DNA of 64,000 nt, from the NCBI GenBank assembly GCA_934728065.1, contig CAKVDW010000009.1:9479-73478 (forward strand). Direction: 5' to 3'. The notes beneath the pieces are model-generated. The model searched no databases. It worked only from the letters and a program-made list of their open reading frames with translations, and had not been told where the DNA came from. The DNA comes from an uncultured Campylobacter sp. Its GTDB lineage: Bacteria; Campylobacterota; Campylobacteria; Campylobacterales; Campylobacteraceae. Made by a program: the position numbers and the translations under genes. Of the stretch, positions 1-8,383 are shown one piece after another; within the stretch, counting starts at the first letter, position 1, and the number at the start of each line of letters is the position of its first letter.

Positions 1-288
1 TTTTGTATGCAAATGCGCGGAGTGCAAAAGGCAAACGCCACGACAACGACTTCTGCGCTTCGTGGGCTTTTTTTAAAAGACGAAAAAACGAGAAAAGAAT
101 TCTTTGCCCTCATCAACGCGGCAAAGCAAGTGAGATTTTAAATCCACGCTCACGCCGTCCTTGCGTGTGGTTAAATGGCGCGCAAGGCTTGTTGAGTTGT
201 CCTTGTGAGCTGTTTTTTGCGACAAACCGCGTGGCATAGCCACGAAAAATAGCATTTTACTGCTAAAAATTCAAGCAAAGCCCTGAAT

Positions 289-393
289 TTGTCATACTGA
301 GCAAAGCGAAGTATCCACAAATTTAAATACAAATTTGCACCTTTAAGGCGTGGATTTTTCGCTTTGCGCTACGCACTTCGCTCAAAATGACAA
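289..393. repeat. Small inverted-repeat element, copy A
   Basis: The element starts TTGTCATACTGAGC and ends CTCAAAATGACAA. These ends are inverted repeats of each other with two mismatches. Inside, GAAGTATCCACAAATTT near the left end mirrors GTGGATTTTTCGC near the right end, so the whole unit can fold as a long imperfect hairpin. It carries no coding capacity. It resembles the short palindromic REP/MITE-like repeats scattered between genes in Helicobacter and Campylobacter genomes. Confidence 0.7.
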
Positions 394-419
394 GGGTTTG
401 TTTGTCATACTGATAAACC

Positions 420-507
420 TTGTCATACTGAGGCTTTAGCCGAAGTATCCATAAATTAAAGTATTTCTTAAATTCTGTGGATATTTCGCATTCTCTCAAT
501 ATGACAA
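420..507. repeat. Small inverted-repeat element, copy B
   Basis: Same architecture as the unit at 289-393: TTGTCATACTGAG at the left, CGAAGTATCCATAAATT inside, CTGTGGATATTTCGC, then CTCAATATGACAA at the right. It is shorter (88 against 105 bases) and more diverged in the loop. Confidence 0.65.
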
Positions 508-840
508 TGAAAAATAGCTCAATACGACAAGTTAGGTTGCTTTTTGTAAAAGACTCAAAATGACAAAATCCGCCGTCCTTGCAAGCGAAATTTGCAAGAA
601 TTTGCGTGGCGTAGCCATCATCACAACAAGCTTTCATCGATTTGCGATATATGGATATAGCCCATTATAGCGTCATCTTGGTTTGTTGTATTTGGCGCAA
701 AGTAAAGCACCTTTACCACTTGCCATTTGTTTCGAGCTTTTTGAGCGTGATTTTGTCAAAATCTCTCCGCTAGGACTTCGCCTTAAATTTACATATTCAT
801 CGTTTGCGTTAAGCCTTATCCCTGCTCTTGTGCCACTGCT

Positions 841-1986
841 TTACAAAGCCCAAATTCTCATCTGCAAGTGATATTTCACGCACTCTTTATCAGTGCATTG
901 ATTGTAGGTTTTTAGCCACGATTTTTGCTCGTTTGTAAGCTGTTTTTTGCTCGCATTATCAAGCGAATTTAGCGCGTTTTTGTAGGCGTTTGCCAGCTCG
1001 TTGTCAAGTCTTGCTAGCTCATCATCACTACACACTATCTTTTCGGCATTTGTGCTAGCTTTGTCGCAATCAAAACTCGGTTTTGTATTTTGGCTTGGCA
1101 TTAAATTTACACTTTCGCTTGGCGTGTCGTCTTGTGCTGAATTTTGAGCGACATTTTCGCTTGAATTTTCGTTTAAATTCACGCTTTCATCGCTTGACAC
1201 ACTTTGGGTTGAATTTTCTCCCACATTTAAGCTTTGTTCGCTTGTTTGGCTTTCATCGCTTGGTTCAGGCGAAATTTGCGCTGAATTTGTGCTTTCAAGC
1301 CTTTGTGTTTCTTGTGGGCGTGGGCTTTGCTGCGCTTGTGTGCTGCTTTGTTTTGGAGTGCTTGTTTCATCATCTCCACTGATAAGGTTAAACACAAAGC
1401 TGATGACAAAAAGAACAGCAAAGGCAATAAGTGCGATTTTTGCAAAGCCTTTTGTTTGCTCGGATTGGGCTGTTTTTTCCATTACTTCATCAATCCATTT
1501 ATGCTTTTCATCACTCTCCACTTCTTTCTTTTTCCACCATTTTGGCAAGCTCTTTATACCACTTCCATCAAACATTTCAAGGTTATTCCTAACACTACTT
1601 GTATCCCAAGCATCGAGATTTTGATTAAAATGCTTAGCATTGTAAAACATATCGCTCATATTTACAACACTTGAAGTATCCCAAGAACTAATGTTTTGGT
1701 TAAAATATGTGGCATTGTAAAACATACCACCCATATCCACAACACTCGAAGTGTCCCAAGAGTTTATATTGTGGTTAAAATGCTTTGCGCGCAAAAACAT
1801 ACAACGCATATTTACAACACTTGAAGTATCCCAAGTCCCTATGCCACTAAAATCTTTTCTTGTGCTCATCGCAAAAAGAAACGACATATCTGTGATAGCA
1901 CTTGTATCTATATCTCCGAGATATATACTCTCGTCCCTAACGAGTTTTTGCAACTCTTCCTTTGTTTTTGGTGTGTATTTAGCCAT
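841..1986 (-). CDS. BspA-type repeat membrane protein with C-terminal LprI domain
   Basis: A 381-residue protein with an unusual build. Residues about 25-140 carry four 25-residue repeats of the DUF285/BspA type (W-D-T-S-S-V-x-x-M-x-x-M-F, with Trp at 52, 77, 102 and 127). One membrane helix lies at about 181-203, followed by a Ser/Gln/Glu/Asn-rich linker. The last 75 residues resemble the LprI domain (four Cys, NELANAYKNAL-like helix). With no signal peptide, the single helix would put the repeats in the cytoplasm and the LprI part in the periplasm. LprI proteins inhibit lysozyme in Mycobacterium, so a cell-wall role is possible but unproven. The start is supported by AAAGGAG 5 bases upstream. 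It stands alone among repeats and looks acquired. Confidence 0.75.
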   Translation of the reverse strand: MAKYTPKTKEELQKLVRDESIYLGDIDTSAITDMSFLFAMSTRKDFSGIGTWDTSSVVNMRCMFLRAKHFNHNINSWDTSSVVDMGGMFYNATYFNQNISSWDTSSVVNMSDMFYNAKHFNQNLDAWDTSSVRNNLEMFDGSGIKSLPKWWKKKEVESDEKHKWIDEVMEKTAQSEQTKGFAKIALIAFAVLFVISFVFNLISGDDETSTPKQSSTQAQQSPRPQETQRLESTNSAQISPEPSDESQTSEQSLNVGENSTQSVSSDESVNLNENSSENVAQNSAQDDTPSESVNLMPSQNTKPSFDCDKASTNAEKIVCSDDELARLDNELANAYKNALNSLDNASKKQLTNEQKSWLKTYNQCTDKECVKYHLQMRIWAL

Positions 1987-2157
1987 TTAACTCCTTTGTT
2001 TGAAATTTAGGACTTTTCGTCCGATAAAATGTGTCATTTTGACTCCTTTGTGTTGAATTTTTCAAATTTTTGAAAGCGATTTGAGTGAAAATATCCGTCC
2101 TTGCCAAATGGCAAAGTGCGTTTTCTTTGTCCGTCATTTTTAGACAAAAGCCCGAAT

Positions 2158-2253
2158 TTGTCATACTGAGCGTTAGCGAAGTATCCAAAAATGGTAAGTT
2201 TTCTTTTAATTTGTGTGGATTTTTCGCCTTTTTGCAAAGGCTCAAAATGACAA
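2158..2253. repeat. Small inverted-repeat element, copy C
   Basis: Third complete copy of the 289-393 element: TTGTCATACTGAGCG, AGCGAAGTATCC, then TGTGTGGATTTTTCGCC and GGCTCAAAATGACAA. It flanks the BspA/LprI gene on the side opposite copies A and B. Confidence 0.7.
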
Positions 2254-2454
2254 AAAGGGTGCAAAAGCCTAAAAACACAGCGTTTAAAAATTTCAAAAAA
2301 GCATAATGTCCTAAAAAATGCCTTTTGTAAGTAAAAAGATGAGTTAAAACTACGGTGAAATAAGAAAAATTTGCGATAAGATAAGATGAAACTACGATAA
2401 AATGAGTAAAAAAGCCTTTTAATTTAGCCCAAAGGCTTGCTAAAAAGTGCGAGC

Positions 2455-2493
<39 letters not shown>

Positions 2494-2870
2494 CCCCCGC
2501 CCAAACACTCGCCACGCACCACCGCACACAAATTTCTCGCCCCACGCACAAGGCACAAGCACTGCTACACTCAAAGGCGTTATATTAAAATGACACAAAG
2601 CATTTGTATAATTTGCTTGCAAAAATTTATCCTTTTTTGAATTCTTTAAAATTGATTTGTAGATTATAGCTTTTTAGGCTAAATTTTTCCCAAATTTTGA
2701 GAAAAATTTTTAAAAAATTTTGTAAATTTCATTTAAAGGCTTTAAAAATTTAGCGTTTTTTGGCTTGCCACGCAAGTTGAAAATCTGCCTTTCATAAATT
2801 TATACACATTTACCAAAAATCCCAAAAATTTGCTATAATTTACGCAAAATACACAAAAAAGCGAGCATTT

Positions 2871-4340
2871 ATGGGACTTGAAAAACTGCGCTCAAAGCTT
2901 GGCAAAGAAAATTTAAGCTCTACCTTTGGGGAGATAACTAAAATTTCAGCCACAAGCGTGGAAGTGCGCGGACTTCAAACGGGCGTGGGCGATATAGTGC
3001 GCCTTGTGTCAAACAAAAGCGGTTTAGAAAGCTTAGCTATGGTAGTTGAGATAAAAAACAACCTCAGCTATCTCAGTCCTTTCAGCTTTATCGAAGGCTT
3101 TAAAGTGGGAGATAAAGCTTTTATGAGCGATGCGGGTATGCAAATCGGCGTGAGTAACGAGCTTTTGGGGCGCGTGGTTGACCCCTTTATGAACCCAAAA
3201 GATGGCAAAGGCGCTATTGCTGCAACGCATTTCGTGCCTATAATGAAAACGCCTATTGACGCGATGAAAAGGGGTTTAATCGAAGAAATTTTTCCTGTGG
3301 GCGTAAAGAGCATTGATGGGCTACTAACCTGCGGTGTGGGGCAGAAAATGGGGATTTTTGCTGGTTCTGGTGTGGGCAAATCCACGCTAATGGGAATGAT
3401 AGTTAAAAATTCAAAAGCACCCATCAAAGTCGTAGCACTCATCGGCGAGCGCGGGCGCGAGATACCTGAATTTATCCAAAAGAATTTAGGCGGCAAGCTT
3501 GATGACACGGTTATCGTAGTCGCCACAAGCGATGACAGCGCGCTTATGCGAAAATACGGCGCATTTTGCGCGATGAGCGTGGCGGAGTTTTTTAAAGAGC
3601 AAGGCAAAGATGTGCTTTTTATAATGGACTCTGTTACGCGCTTTGCGATGGCACAGCGAGAAATAGGACTTGCACTTGGCGAACCGCCCACGACAAAGGG
3701 CTATCCGCCTAGCGTTTTGAGCCTTTTGCCGCAGCTTATGGAGCGCACGGGCAAAGAAGAGGGCAAAGGCACGATAACGGCGTTTTTCACGGTGCTTGTC
3801 GATGGCGATGATATGAGCGACCCCATAGCCGACCAAAGCCGTAGCATTTTGGACGGGCATATCGTGCTAAGCCGCGAGCTGGCGGACTTTGGCGTGTATC
3901 CGCCCATAAACATACAAAATTCAGCTTCGCGGGTGATGAACGACATTATCACGGACGAACACAGGCTTTTAGCGCGCAAATTTAAGCGTTTGAACTCGCT
4001 TTTAAAGGAAAATGAAGTGCTTTTACGCATAGGGGCGTATCAACGCGGCACTGATAGGGAGCTTGATGAGGCTATCAGCAAAAAGGACTTTATGCAAAAT
4101 TTCGTGCAGCAAACCCCTGAGGAAAGCTTTGAATTTGAGCAGGTTATGGGGCTTTTAAAGATGATAGGCACGGACGCACAGGCAAATCAAAATGCTAATA
4201 TGGCAGGAAATGCGATGCCAAATGGCACAATGGGGCAGAATTTAAACGCGCCTATGCAAACCTTAAATTCACAAATGCCGCCAAATCAACCAACCCAGCA
4301 AGCTACCTTGCAAATCCCACCGAATTTACCAAAAGGATAA
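2871..4340 (+). CDS. fliI: Flagellum-specific ATP synthase FliI
   Basis: The ATPase of the flagellar type III export apparatus. It sits at the cytoplasmic base of the export gate and unloads substrates from chaperones. Residues 161-171 form Walker A (GIFAGSGVGKS), about 247-253 the Walker B strand with DSVTRFAMAQREIG, and the GERGREIPEFI motif of F1/FliI ATPases is present. At 489 residues it is about 30 longer than usual. The excess is a C-terminal tail (from about 430) rich in Asn, Gln, Met and Pro that lies beyond the ATPase core. It is transcribed alone from a TATAAT-like promoter near 2832. Identification is secure; the role of the tail is unknown. Confidence 0.95.
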   Translation: MGLEKLRSKLGKENLSSTFGEITKISATSVEVRGLQTGVGDIVRLVSNKSGLESLAMVVEIKNNLSYLSPFSFIEGFKVGDKAFMSDAGMQIGVSNELLGRVVDPFMNPKDGKGAIAATHFVPIMKTPIDAMKRGLIEEIFPVGVKSIDGLLTCGVGQKMGIFAGSGVGKSTLMGMIVKNSKAPIKVVALIGERGREIPEFIQKNLGGKLDDTVIVVATSDDSALMRKYGAFCAMSVAEFFKEQGKDVLFIMDSVTRFAMAQREIGLALGEPPTTKGYPPSVLSLLPQLMERTGKEEGKGTITAFFTVLVDGDDMSDPIADQSRSILDGHIVLSRELADFGVYPPINIQNSASRVMNDIITDEHRLLARKFKRLNSLLKENEVLLRIGAYQRGTDRELDEAISKKDFMQNFVQQTPEESFEFEQVMGLLKMIGTDAQANQNANMAGNAMPNGTMGQNLNAPMQTLNSQMPPNQPTQQATLQIPPNLPKG

Positions 4341-4372
4341 TCCCAAAATCGCTTAAATTTAAGCTTAATGAG

Positions 4373-4416
4373 GCAAATTCTGCTCTGCTGTATTCAAACA
4401 CAAAGAGCGAATTTGC
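4373..4416. terminator. Bidirectional hairpin between fliI and ferritin
   Basis: GCAAATTC-T-GCTCT pairs with AGAGC-GAATTTGC, a 13-bp stem with one bulged T and a 17-base loop. It sits between two convergent genes, where a shared terminator is expected. It lacks a strong U-tract on either side. Confidence 0.5.
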
Positions 4417-4434
4417 ATAAACACGCATTTTGGG

Positions 4435-4929
4435 CTATTTGCCACTTAGCGTTTTGATATACTGGTCTGCTAAATACAATCCACTACCATTTTCGCCGCA
4501 AAGTTTAATCTTATCGACAATGCCCCTAAACAACGCCTCTTCTTCGTGCTGTTCGGCGACATACCATTGCAAAAAATTAAACGAAGAATAATCTTTTTGC
4601 GTGAGCGTAAATTCCACTAGCTCGTTGATTGACTTTGTTACAAGAAGTTCGTGTTCATACACTTTTTCAAAAACTTCTAGCAAGGATTTAAACTCACTTT
4701 CTGGCTTTTTGATTTCGCTTAAAATGAGCGCTGAATCCGTCTCGTTCAGGTAGGTGATGAGTTTTCTAGCGTGTTCGCTTTCTTGATTAGCGTGTTCAAA
4801 TAAAAACGCGCCAGCTCCGTCAAAACGGTGAGTATGACACCAAGAACTCATACTGAGATAGAGGTTTGAAGTGAACATTTCTTTTACGACTTGTTCGCTC
4901 AGCCTTTTTACAACTTCTTTTGTTAGCAT
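4435..4929 (-). CDS. ftn: Non-haem ferritin
   Basis: A 164-residue ferritin of the usual length. It stores iron in a cytoplasmic 24-mer and oxidises Fe(II) at a diiron centre. All the ferroxidase ligands of bacterial ferritin sit at their standard positions: Glu17, Glu50, His53, Glu94, Gln127 and Glu130. The start is preceded by AAAGGATA. It is monocistronic, with a TATAAT about 60 bases upstream in an AT-rich region that could hold a Fur-type site. It is the likely counterpart of C. jejuni Cft (Cj0612c). Confidence 0.95.
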   Translation of the reverse strand: MLTKEVVKRLSEQVVKEMFTSNLYLSMSSWCHTHRFDGAGAFLFEHANQESEHARKLITYLNETDSALILSEIKKPESEFKSLLEVFEKVYEHELLVTKSINELVEFTLTQKDYSSFNFLQWYVAEQHEEEALFRGIVDKIKLCGENGSGLYLADQYIKTLSGK

Positions 4930-4988
4930 TGTGTATCCTTTGAGATTGAATTTACAATTTTGATTTTCTATATCAAAAGTTGTTTGTA

Positions 4989-4994
4989 ATTATA
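4989..4994 (-). promoter_or_regulatory. Likely -10 box of the ferritin gene
   Basis: TATAAT on the minus strand, placing a start point near 4982 and a 5' leader of about 50 bases. The surrounding TTATTTGATTATAATTACAA is AT-rich and partly dyadic. A Fur/PerR site is possible but not clear. Confidence 0.5.
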
Positions 4995-5089
4995 ATCAAA
5001 TAAACTTAAAAAATTCTTAAAATAATTTCTTTCAGTCAAATTTTGCTTAAATTCAAAAAATCTCACTAATTTCGCTTAAATTCAGCCTT

Positions 5090-6088
5090 TTAGCACACCA
5101 AAAACCTTTGAATTTCGCCCTTGCTTTCAAAGGGCTTTGCGCTTAAAATCTCATCTTTAAAACCCACTTTGTAGCTTTGGGCGCAGTTTGTTTTAGCGTA
5201 AGTTAGGGCGATTTTAAGGGCTAAGCTTAAATCCTTTTCATCAGCATTTGCGCTCAAAAGCGAAAAAGCGCCCACTAGCTCAAAAAGCTCGATTTTCTCA
5301 TACTTTGGCGTTTGCAAGGCTTGCAAATGCGCGTTTTCACTCTCATCGCGCCCTATTATCATCTTTGCCCCATTTGGCAGGCGCAAATGTCGCCCGAATT
5401 TTAAAAGTTGCGCGTCATTCACGCTCATTTCATCATCATAAGCCTTAAAATCCTTGATTTTGTCCGCAAAACTTTGCAGAGTGAGCAAACAGCCTCCGCC
5501 CGGGCTTTCATAGTCCTCAAAATTAAACCTTGCGGCGAGTTCAAGCTGCCTTGTGCGGCTTCGTCCGCTGATGGCTTCAAGTTTGTTTCTATCTACCCAG
5601 CCCAAAATTTCGGGCTTTGTGGGCGGTAAGTTTTTCGCGCACAGCGGGCGGAGTATGAGAGCAGCGGCATCTTCGCCTAAATTTTCACTCGCCAAAGCCT
5701 TGACTTTGTTCATCGCATCGCCTCTTTGACTCATCGGGCGTTGTCCTAGCACCTCGCCCGTGATGATGAAATGCGCTTTTTCGCTTTCAAGCATTGACAA
5801 AGCGGTTTTAAACATAAAAGCGTGGCAGTCTATGCAAGGGTTAAAGTGCTTTCCGTAACCATAACGCGGGCTGAAAAGCACTTCTTGTAAGTATTTGCTG
5901 CGAGTATCTACCAGCTCAAAGTCCGCTCCCACGAGTTTAGCGCGCCTTTCCATCTCAGCGCTTTTGTCCGTGCGCCCTCCAAAGCCTATGTTTATGTGAA
6001 GTGCCTTGACTTCTATGTTTTGCAAGGTGATGAGCTTCATCGCCAGCATACTATCAAGCCCACCGCTAAAAAGTGCTAGTGCTTTCAA
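5090..6088 (-). CDS. PP-loop ATP pyrophosphatase, tRNA thiolation-like
   Basis: A 332-residue cytoplasmic enzyme of the N-type ATP pyrophosphatase fold, related to MnmA/ThiI-type tRNA thiouridylases. The PP-loop is SGGLDS at residues 8-13. Conserved Cys occur at 85 and 88 (CIDC) and at 200 (GGGC), which fits either a sulfur-carrying role or an Fe-S-dependent thiolase. The start is a TTG with GGGG 8 bases upstream. The last gene of the minus-strand block, it has its own 180-base upstream region. A 61-base exact copy of its 5' end, followed by a one-base insertion, recurs at 12197-12269. The exact substrate is unknown. Confidence 0.7.
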   Translation of the reverse strand: MKALALFSGGLDSMLAMKLITLQNIEVKALHINIGFGGRTDKSAEMERRAKLVGADFELVDTRSKYLQEVLFSPRYGYGKHFNPCIDCHAFMFKTALSMLESEKAHFIITGEVLGQRPMSQRGDAMNKVKALASENLGEDAAALILRPLCAKNLPPTKPEILGWVDRNKLEAISGRSRTRQLELAARFNFEDYESPGGGCLLTLQSFADKIKDFKAYDDEMSVNDAQLLKFGRHLRLPNGAKMIIGRDESENAHLQALQTPKYEKIELFELVGAFSLLSANADEKDLSLALKIALTYAKTNCAQSYKVGFKDEILSAKPFESKGEIQRFLVC

Positions 6089-6271
6089 ATCTTGCCCCTT
6101 TTTGTCTTAAATTTTTGTCTTTTTGTGCTGAATTTTTGCTTGATTTAGCGCAAATTTCACAAAAATTGAGCTTAAAATTCAGCAAAATTTGCAAAATTTC
6201 TATGAAAATTCAGCTATGATTAAATTTTGTGCCATTATAGCTTAAAAATTTAAATTTTATGCCTTTGTGTT

Positions 6272-7174
6272 TTAAATGCGGTGTTTAAGGCTTGCAAAAA
6301 CAGCTTCGCAAAAATTTTGCAAGGCGCATTTGTCATAATCAAAATAAAGGCTTGGTTCTATGAGTTCGACCTCGTTTATAAGGGCTTTTCCTTTGCGTGT
6401 GATGAAATCGATTCTTGCGTAAAGCGGCTTTTGGGGTAAATGCGCTAAAATTTGCCTTGCTGTGTCAAGGCAGCTTTTTTCTACGACTTCGCAGCGATGA
6501 ACGCTTGCGCCAAATTGCGAATTTGCGCGAAACTCGCCACAAGCAACCTTTCGTGTGATAGCATAGTGAAATTTTGCGTTAAAAAACACAAGGCAAAGCT
6601 CGCCCTTGTCTAAAATCTCGCTCATAAATTCTTGCAAAACAAAGCCGTTTTTAAAGAGTTTGTCCTTAAAAAGTGAGTTTAAATTTAGCCCATCAAGCCT
6701 AAAAACTCCGTTGCCACTTTGTGAGACAAGGGGCTTGATGATGGGGTTTTGCCACATTTTTGCGCGTTTGAGTGCTTCGTCAATGGAATTTTGACTTGGG
6801 CGCACAAAAAGGCTAGGGACTATGTCAAAGCCTAAATTTTCTAACTCTTTAAGATAGAGTTTAGATAAATTCCAGCGCAAAAGGGGCAAGGGGTTGAAAA
6901 CAGCAAGATTTAAACGCTTGATTTCGTCTAAAAAGCGTAAAAATTCATCATAATGCTGGCTATAATCCCACACCGCTAAGGGCAAAAGCACTGAATTTGA
7001 GCTTAAAATTTTTAAATCAAGCTCACGCCAAGGGGCGATTTTTGCCTCGCATTCAACGCCCCTTTCAGCCCAAAACACCTTTAAATGCGCGCAAAGTCCT
7101 TGCAAGGCTGAGTTGCCCTGCGGGTAGTCCTTGCACGAAAGTATGATGAAATCATTCTTTGATTTGTGTGGCAT
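6272..7174 (-). CDS. ATP-grasp ligase-like protein
   Basis: A protein of about 300 residues with the ATP-grasp layout. A KPLVSQSGNGVFRL-like nucleotide-binding lysine/glycine stretch lies in the middle, and a C-terminal ARIDF...INEVELIEPSLYFD segment carries the Mg-binding acidic and Asn residues. Such enzymes join a carboxylate to an amine or thiol using ATP. I cannot name the substrate. The open frame reaches 7249, but that would overlap the pseudoazurin gene by 98 bases. The ATG at 7174 leaves a 23-base overlap and is preferred. It is the last gene of the porin-to-ATP-grasp operon, so it may modify or make a ligand handled by that system. Confidence 0.7.
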   Translation of the reverse strand: MPHKSKNDFIILSCKDYPQGNSALQGLCAHLKVFWAERGVECEAKIAPWRELDLKILSSNSVLLPLAVWDYSQHYDEFLRFLDEIKRLNLAVFNPLPLLRWNLSKLYLKELENLGFDIVPSLFVRPSQNSIDEALKRAKMWQNPIIKPLVSQSGNGVFRLDGLNLNSLFKDKLFKNGFVLQEFMSEILDKGELCLVFFNAKFHYAITRKVACGEFRANSQFGASVHRCEVVEKSCLDTARQILAHLPQKPLYARIDFITRKGKALINEVELIEPSLYFDYDKCALQNFCEAVFASLKHRI

Positions 7175-7592
7175 ACTTTTCAAGGCGACCCTTATTTTCG
7201 CTAACCCTTTTTTCAAGTTTTGGCACGGCAGCTTTTGCTTTGGCTGCATTTGTCGCCTTGCCCACTTGGATAATGCCTAGCATATTCATCATCTTGTGCG
7301 GCGGGCATTCGTAGATATAAACGCCCTCTGTGTCAAATTTGAAAGTGGCTTTTTCATCTAGCTTGCTTTCAAATTTGCTTGCGCCCTCTGGGACAATCAC
7401 GCTTTTAGCCCAGTGCGTTTTGTGTGTCGGCACAAAGGTAATGCTGTCGCCCTTTTGTATGTGAATGAAACCGGGTTCAAAGACCATAGTGCCTTCGTCA
7501 TTAACATCAAGCATTTTGACTTCATAATCCTTTGCATAAGCAAAGGCACAAAGCAACGCTGTTGCTGACATAATCTTAACTATTTTTTTCAT
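7152..7592 (-). CDS. Pseudoazurin, periplasmic blue copper protein
   Basis: A 146-residue type I copper electron carrier. A signal peptide (cleavage after Ala20) directs it to the periplasm. Ligands are clear: His60 (mature His40, as in known pseudoazurins), Cys96, His99 and Met104, in the pattern CPPHKMMNM. The C-terminal 35 residues are Lys/Ala/Glu-rich beyond the cupredoxin fold. Pseudoazurins usually feed nitrite or nitrous oxide reductases. Here the gene overlaps the ABC ATPase gene by 4 bases and belongs to an uptake operon, so it may instead bind or deliver copper, or reduce a metal complex. Confidence 0.85.
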   Translation of the reverse strand: MKKIVKIMSATALLCAFAYAKDYEVKMLDVNDEGTMVFEPGFIHIQKGDSITFVPTHKTHWAKSVIVPEGASKFESKLDEKATFKFDTEGVYIYECPPHKMMNMLGIIQVGKATNAAKAKAAVPKLEKRVSENKGRLEKYATQIKE

Positions 7593-8383
7593 TTTTCCTC
7601 CTTTGTTAAGATATTTGTTTTAAGTGCTGATTTTGCCACGATGACGGGCTTGTTGCTCTCATCATAGAAAATATCGGCTTTGATTTTGTATAAATTTTCG
7701 ATTAAATCTTTCGTTAAAACGCCCTTTGCCTCGCCTTGCGCCCAAATTTTGGCATCACTTAACACCACAAGTTCGTCAGCAAACTGCGAAGCAAGCGATA
7801 AATCGTGCAAGATGATGACGGTGATGAGTTTTTCTTTGCGCGTGTATGAGCGCACGCATTCGAGCAAGACACATTGATGGTGCATATCAAGCGCACTTAC
7901 AGGCTCATCAAGCAGCAAAATTTCAGGCGCTTTGATAAGCACGGAGGCAAAAAGCACCATTTGCCTTTGCCCGCCGCTTAAATTTAAAATGTCTCTGCTG
8001 GCTAAATGCAAAATGCCAAGTTCTTCCATAAGGCTTAATGCCTGCGAAATTTGCGTGTCGCTCACATACATTCCAAGCTGGTCAATCAGCCCCAAAAGCA
8101 CCACTTCAAGCGCGCTTAAACTCGCATCTACGCTACTATCTTGTGGCATATAGGCTATGCGTTTTTTCCACGCGAAATGATTTTTAAGGCTTAACTCCAT
8201 TTGCTTGTGCGCTATACTGCCCTTAAAGGCTAAATCCCCAAACATTGCCGAGATGAGCGAGGTTTTGCCCGCTCCATTTGGACCAAGTATGGCATAAATT
8301 TTGCCCGCTTCAAATTCGCTATTTATGGCATTTGCCACGCAAAGTTCGTTGCGATAAATGCTTAAATTTTCAAGCCTTAACAT
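7589..8383 (-). CDS. ABC transporter ATPase, FecE/BtuD type
   Basis: The energy-coupling subunit of a binding-protein-dependent importer for an iron chelate, haem, cobalamin or another metal complex. Walker A is GPNGAGKTS, the signature LSGGQRQMV and Walker B ILLLDEPVSALD, in normal order. The open frame extends to 8413, but the ATG at 8383 (protein begins MLRLENLSIY, 264 residues) has AAAAAGGAAAAG upstream and overlaps the permease gene by only 7 bases, so I use it. The next gene, pseudoazurin, overlaps its stop. Confidence 0.9.
   Translation of the reverse strand: MLRLENLSIYRNELCVANAINSEFEAGKIYAILGPNGAGKTSLISAMFGDLAFKGSIAHKQMELSLKNHFAWKKRIAYMPQDSSVDASLSALEVVLLGLIDQLGMYVSDTQISQALSLMEELGILHLASRDILNLSGGQRQMVLFASVLIKAPEILLLDEPVSALDMHHQCVLLECVRSYTRKEKLITVIILHDLSLASQFADELVVLSDAKIWAQGEAKGVLTKDLIENLYKIKADIFYDESNKPVIVAKSALKTNILTKEEK

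Larger units (their letters stand above)
1..840. other. Gene-free repeat-rich stretch
   Basis: No convincing protein-coding gene is visible. The stretch holds two complete small inverted-repeat elements (listed separately), an isolated left end near 401-412, isolated right ends near 517-530 and 550-563, and degenerate pieces of a GTC(C/A)TTGCAAG...GCGTGGCGTAGCC-type repeat around 150-240 and 568-620. Short open frames here have no ribosome binding site and change sense across the repeats, so I treat them as chance. Confidence 0.6.

Noticed and set aside
683..871. 62-codon plus-strand open frame
   Set aside because: No ribosome binding site or recognisable protein, and it runs into the 3' end of the convergent BspA/LprI gene.
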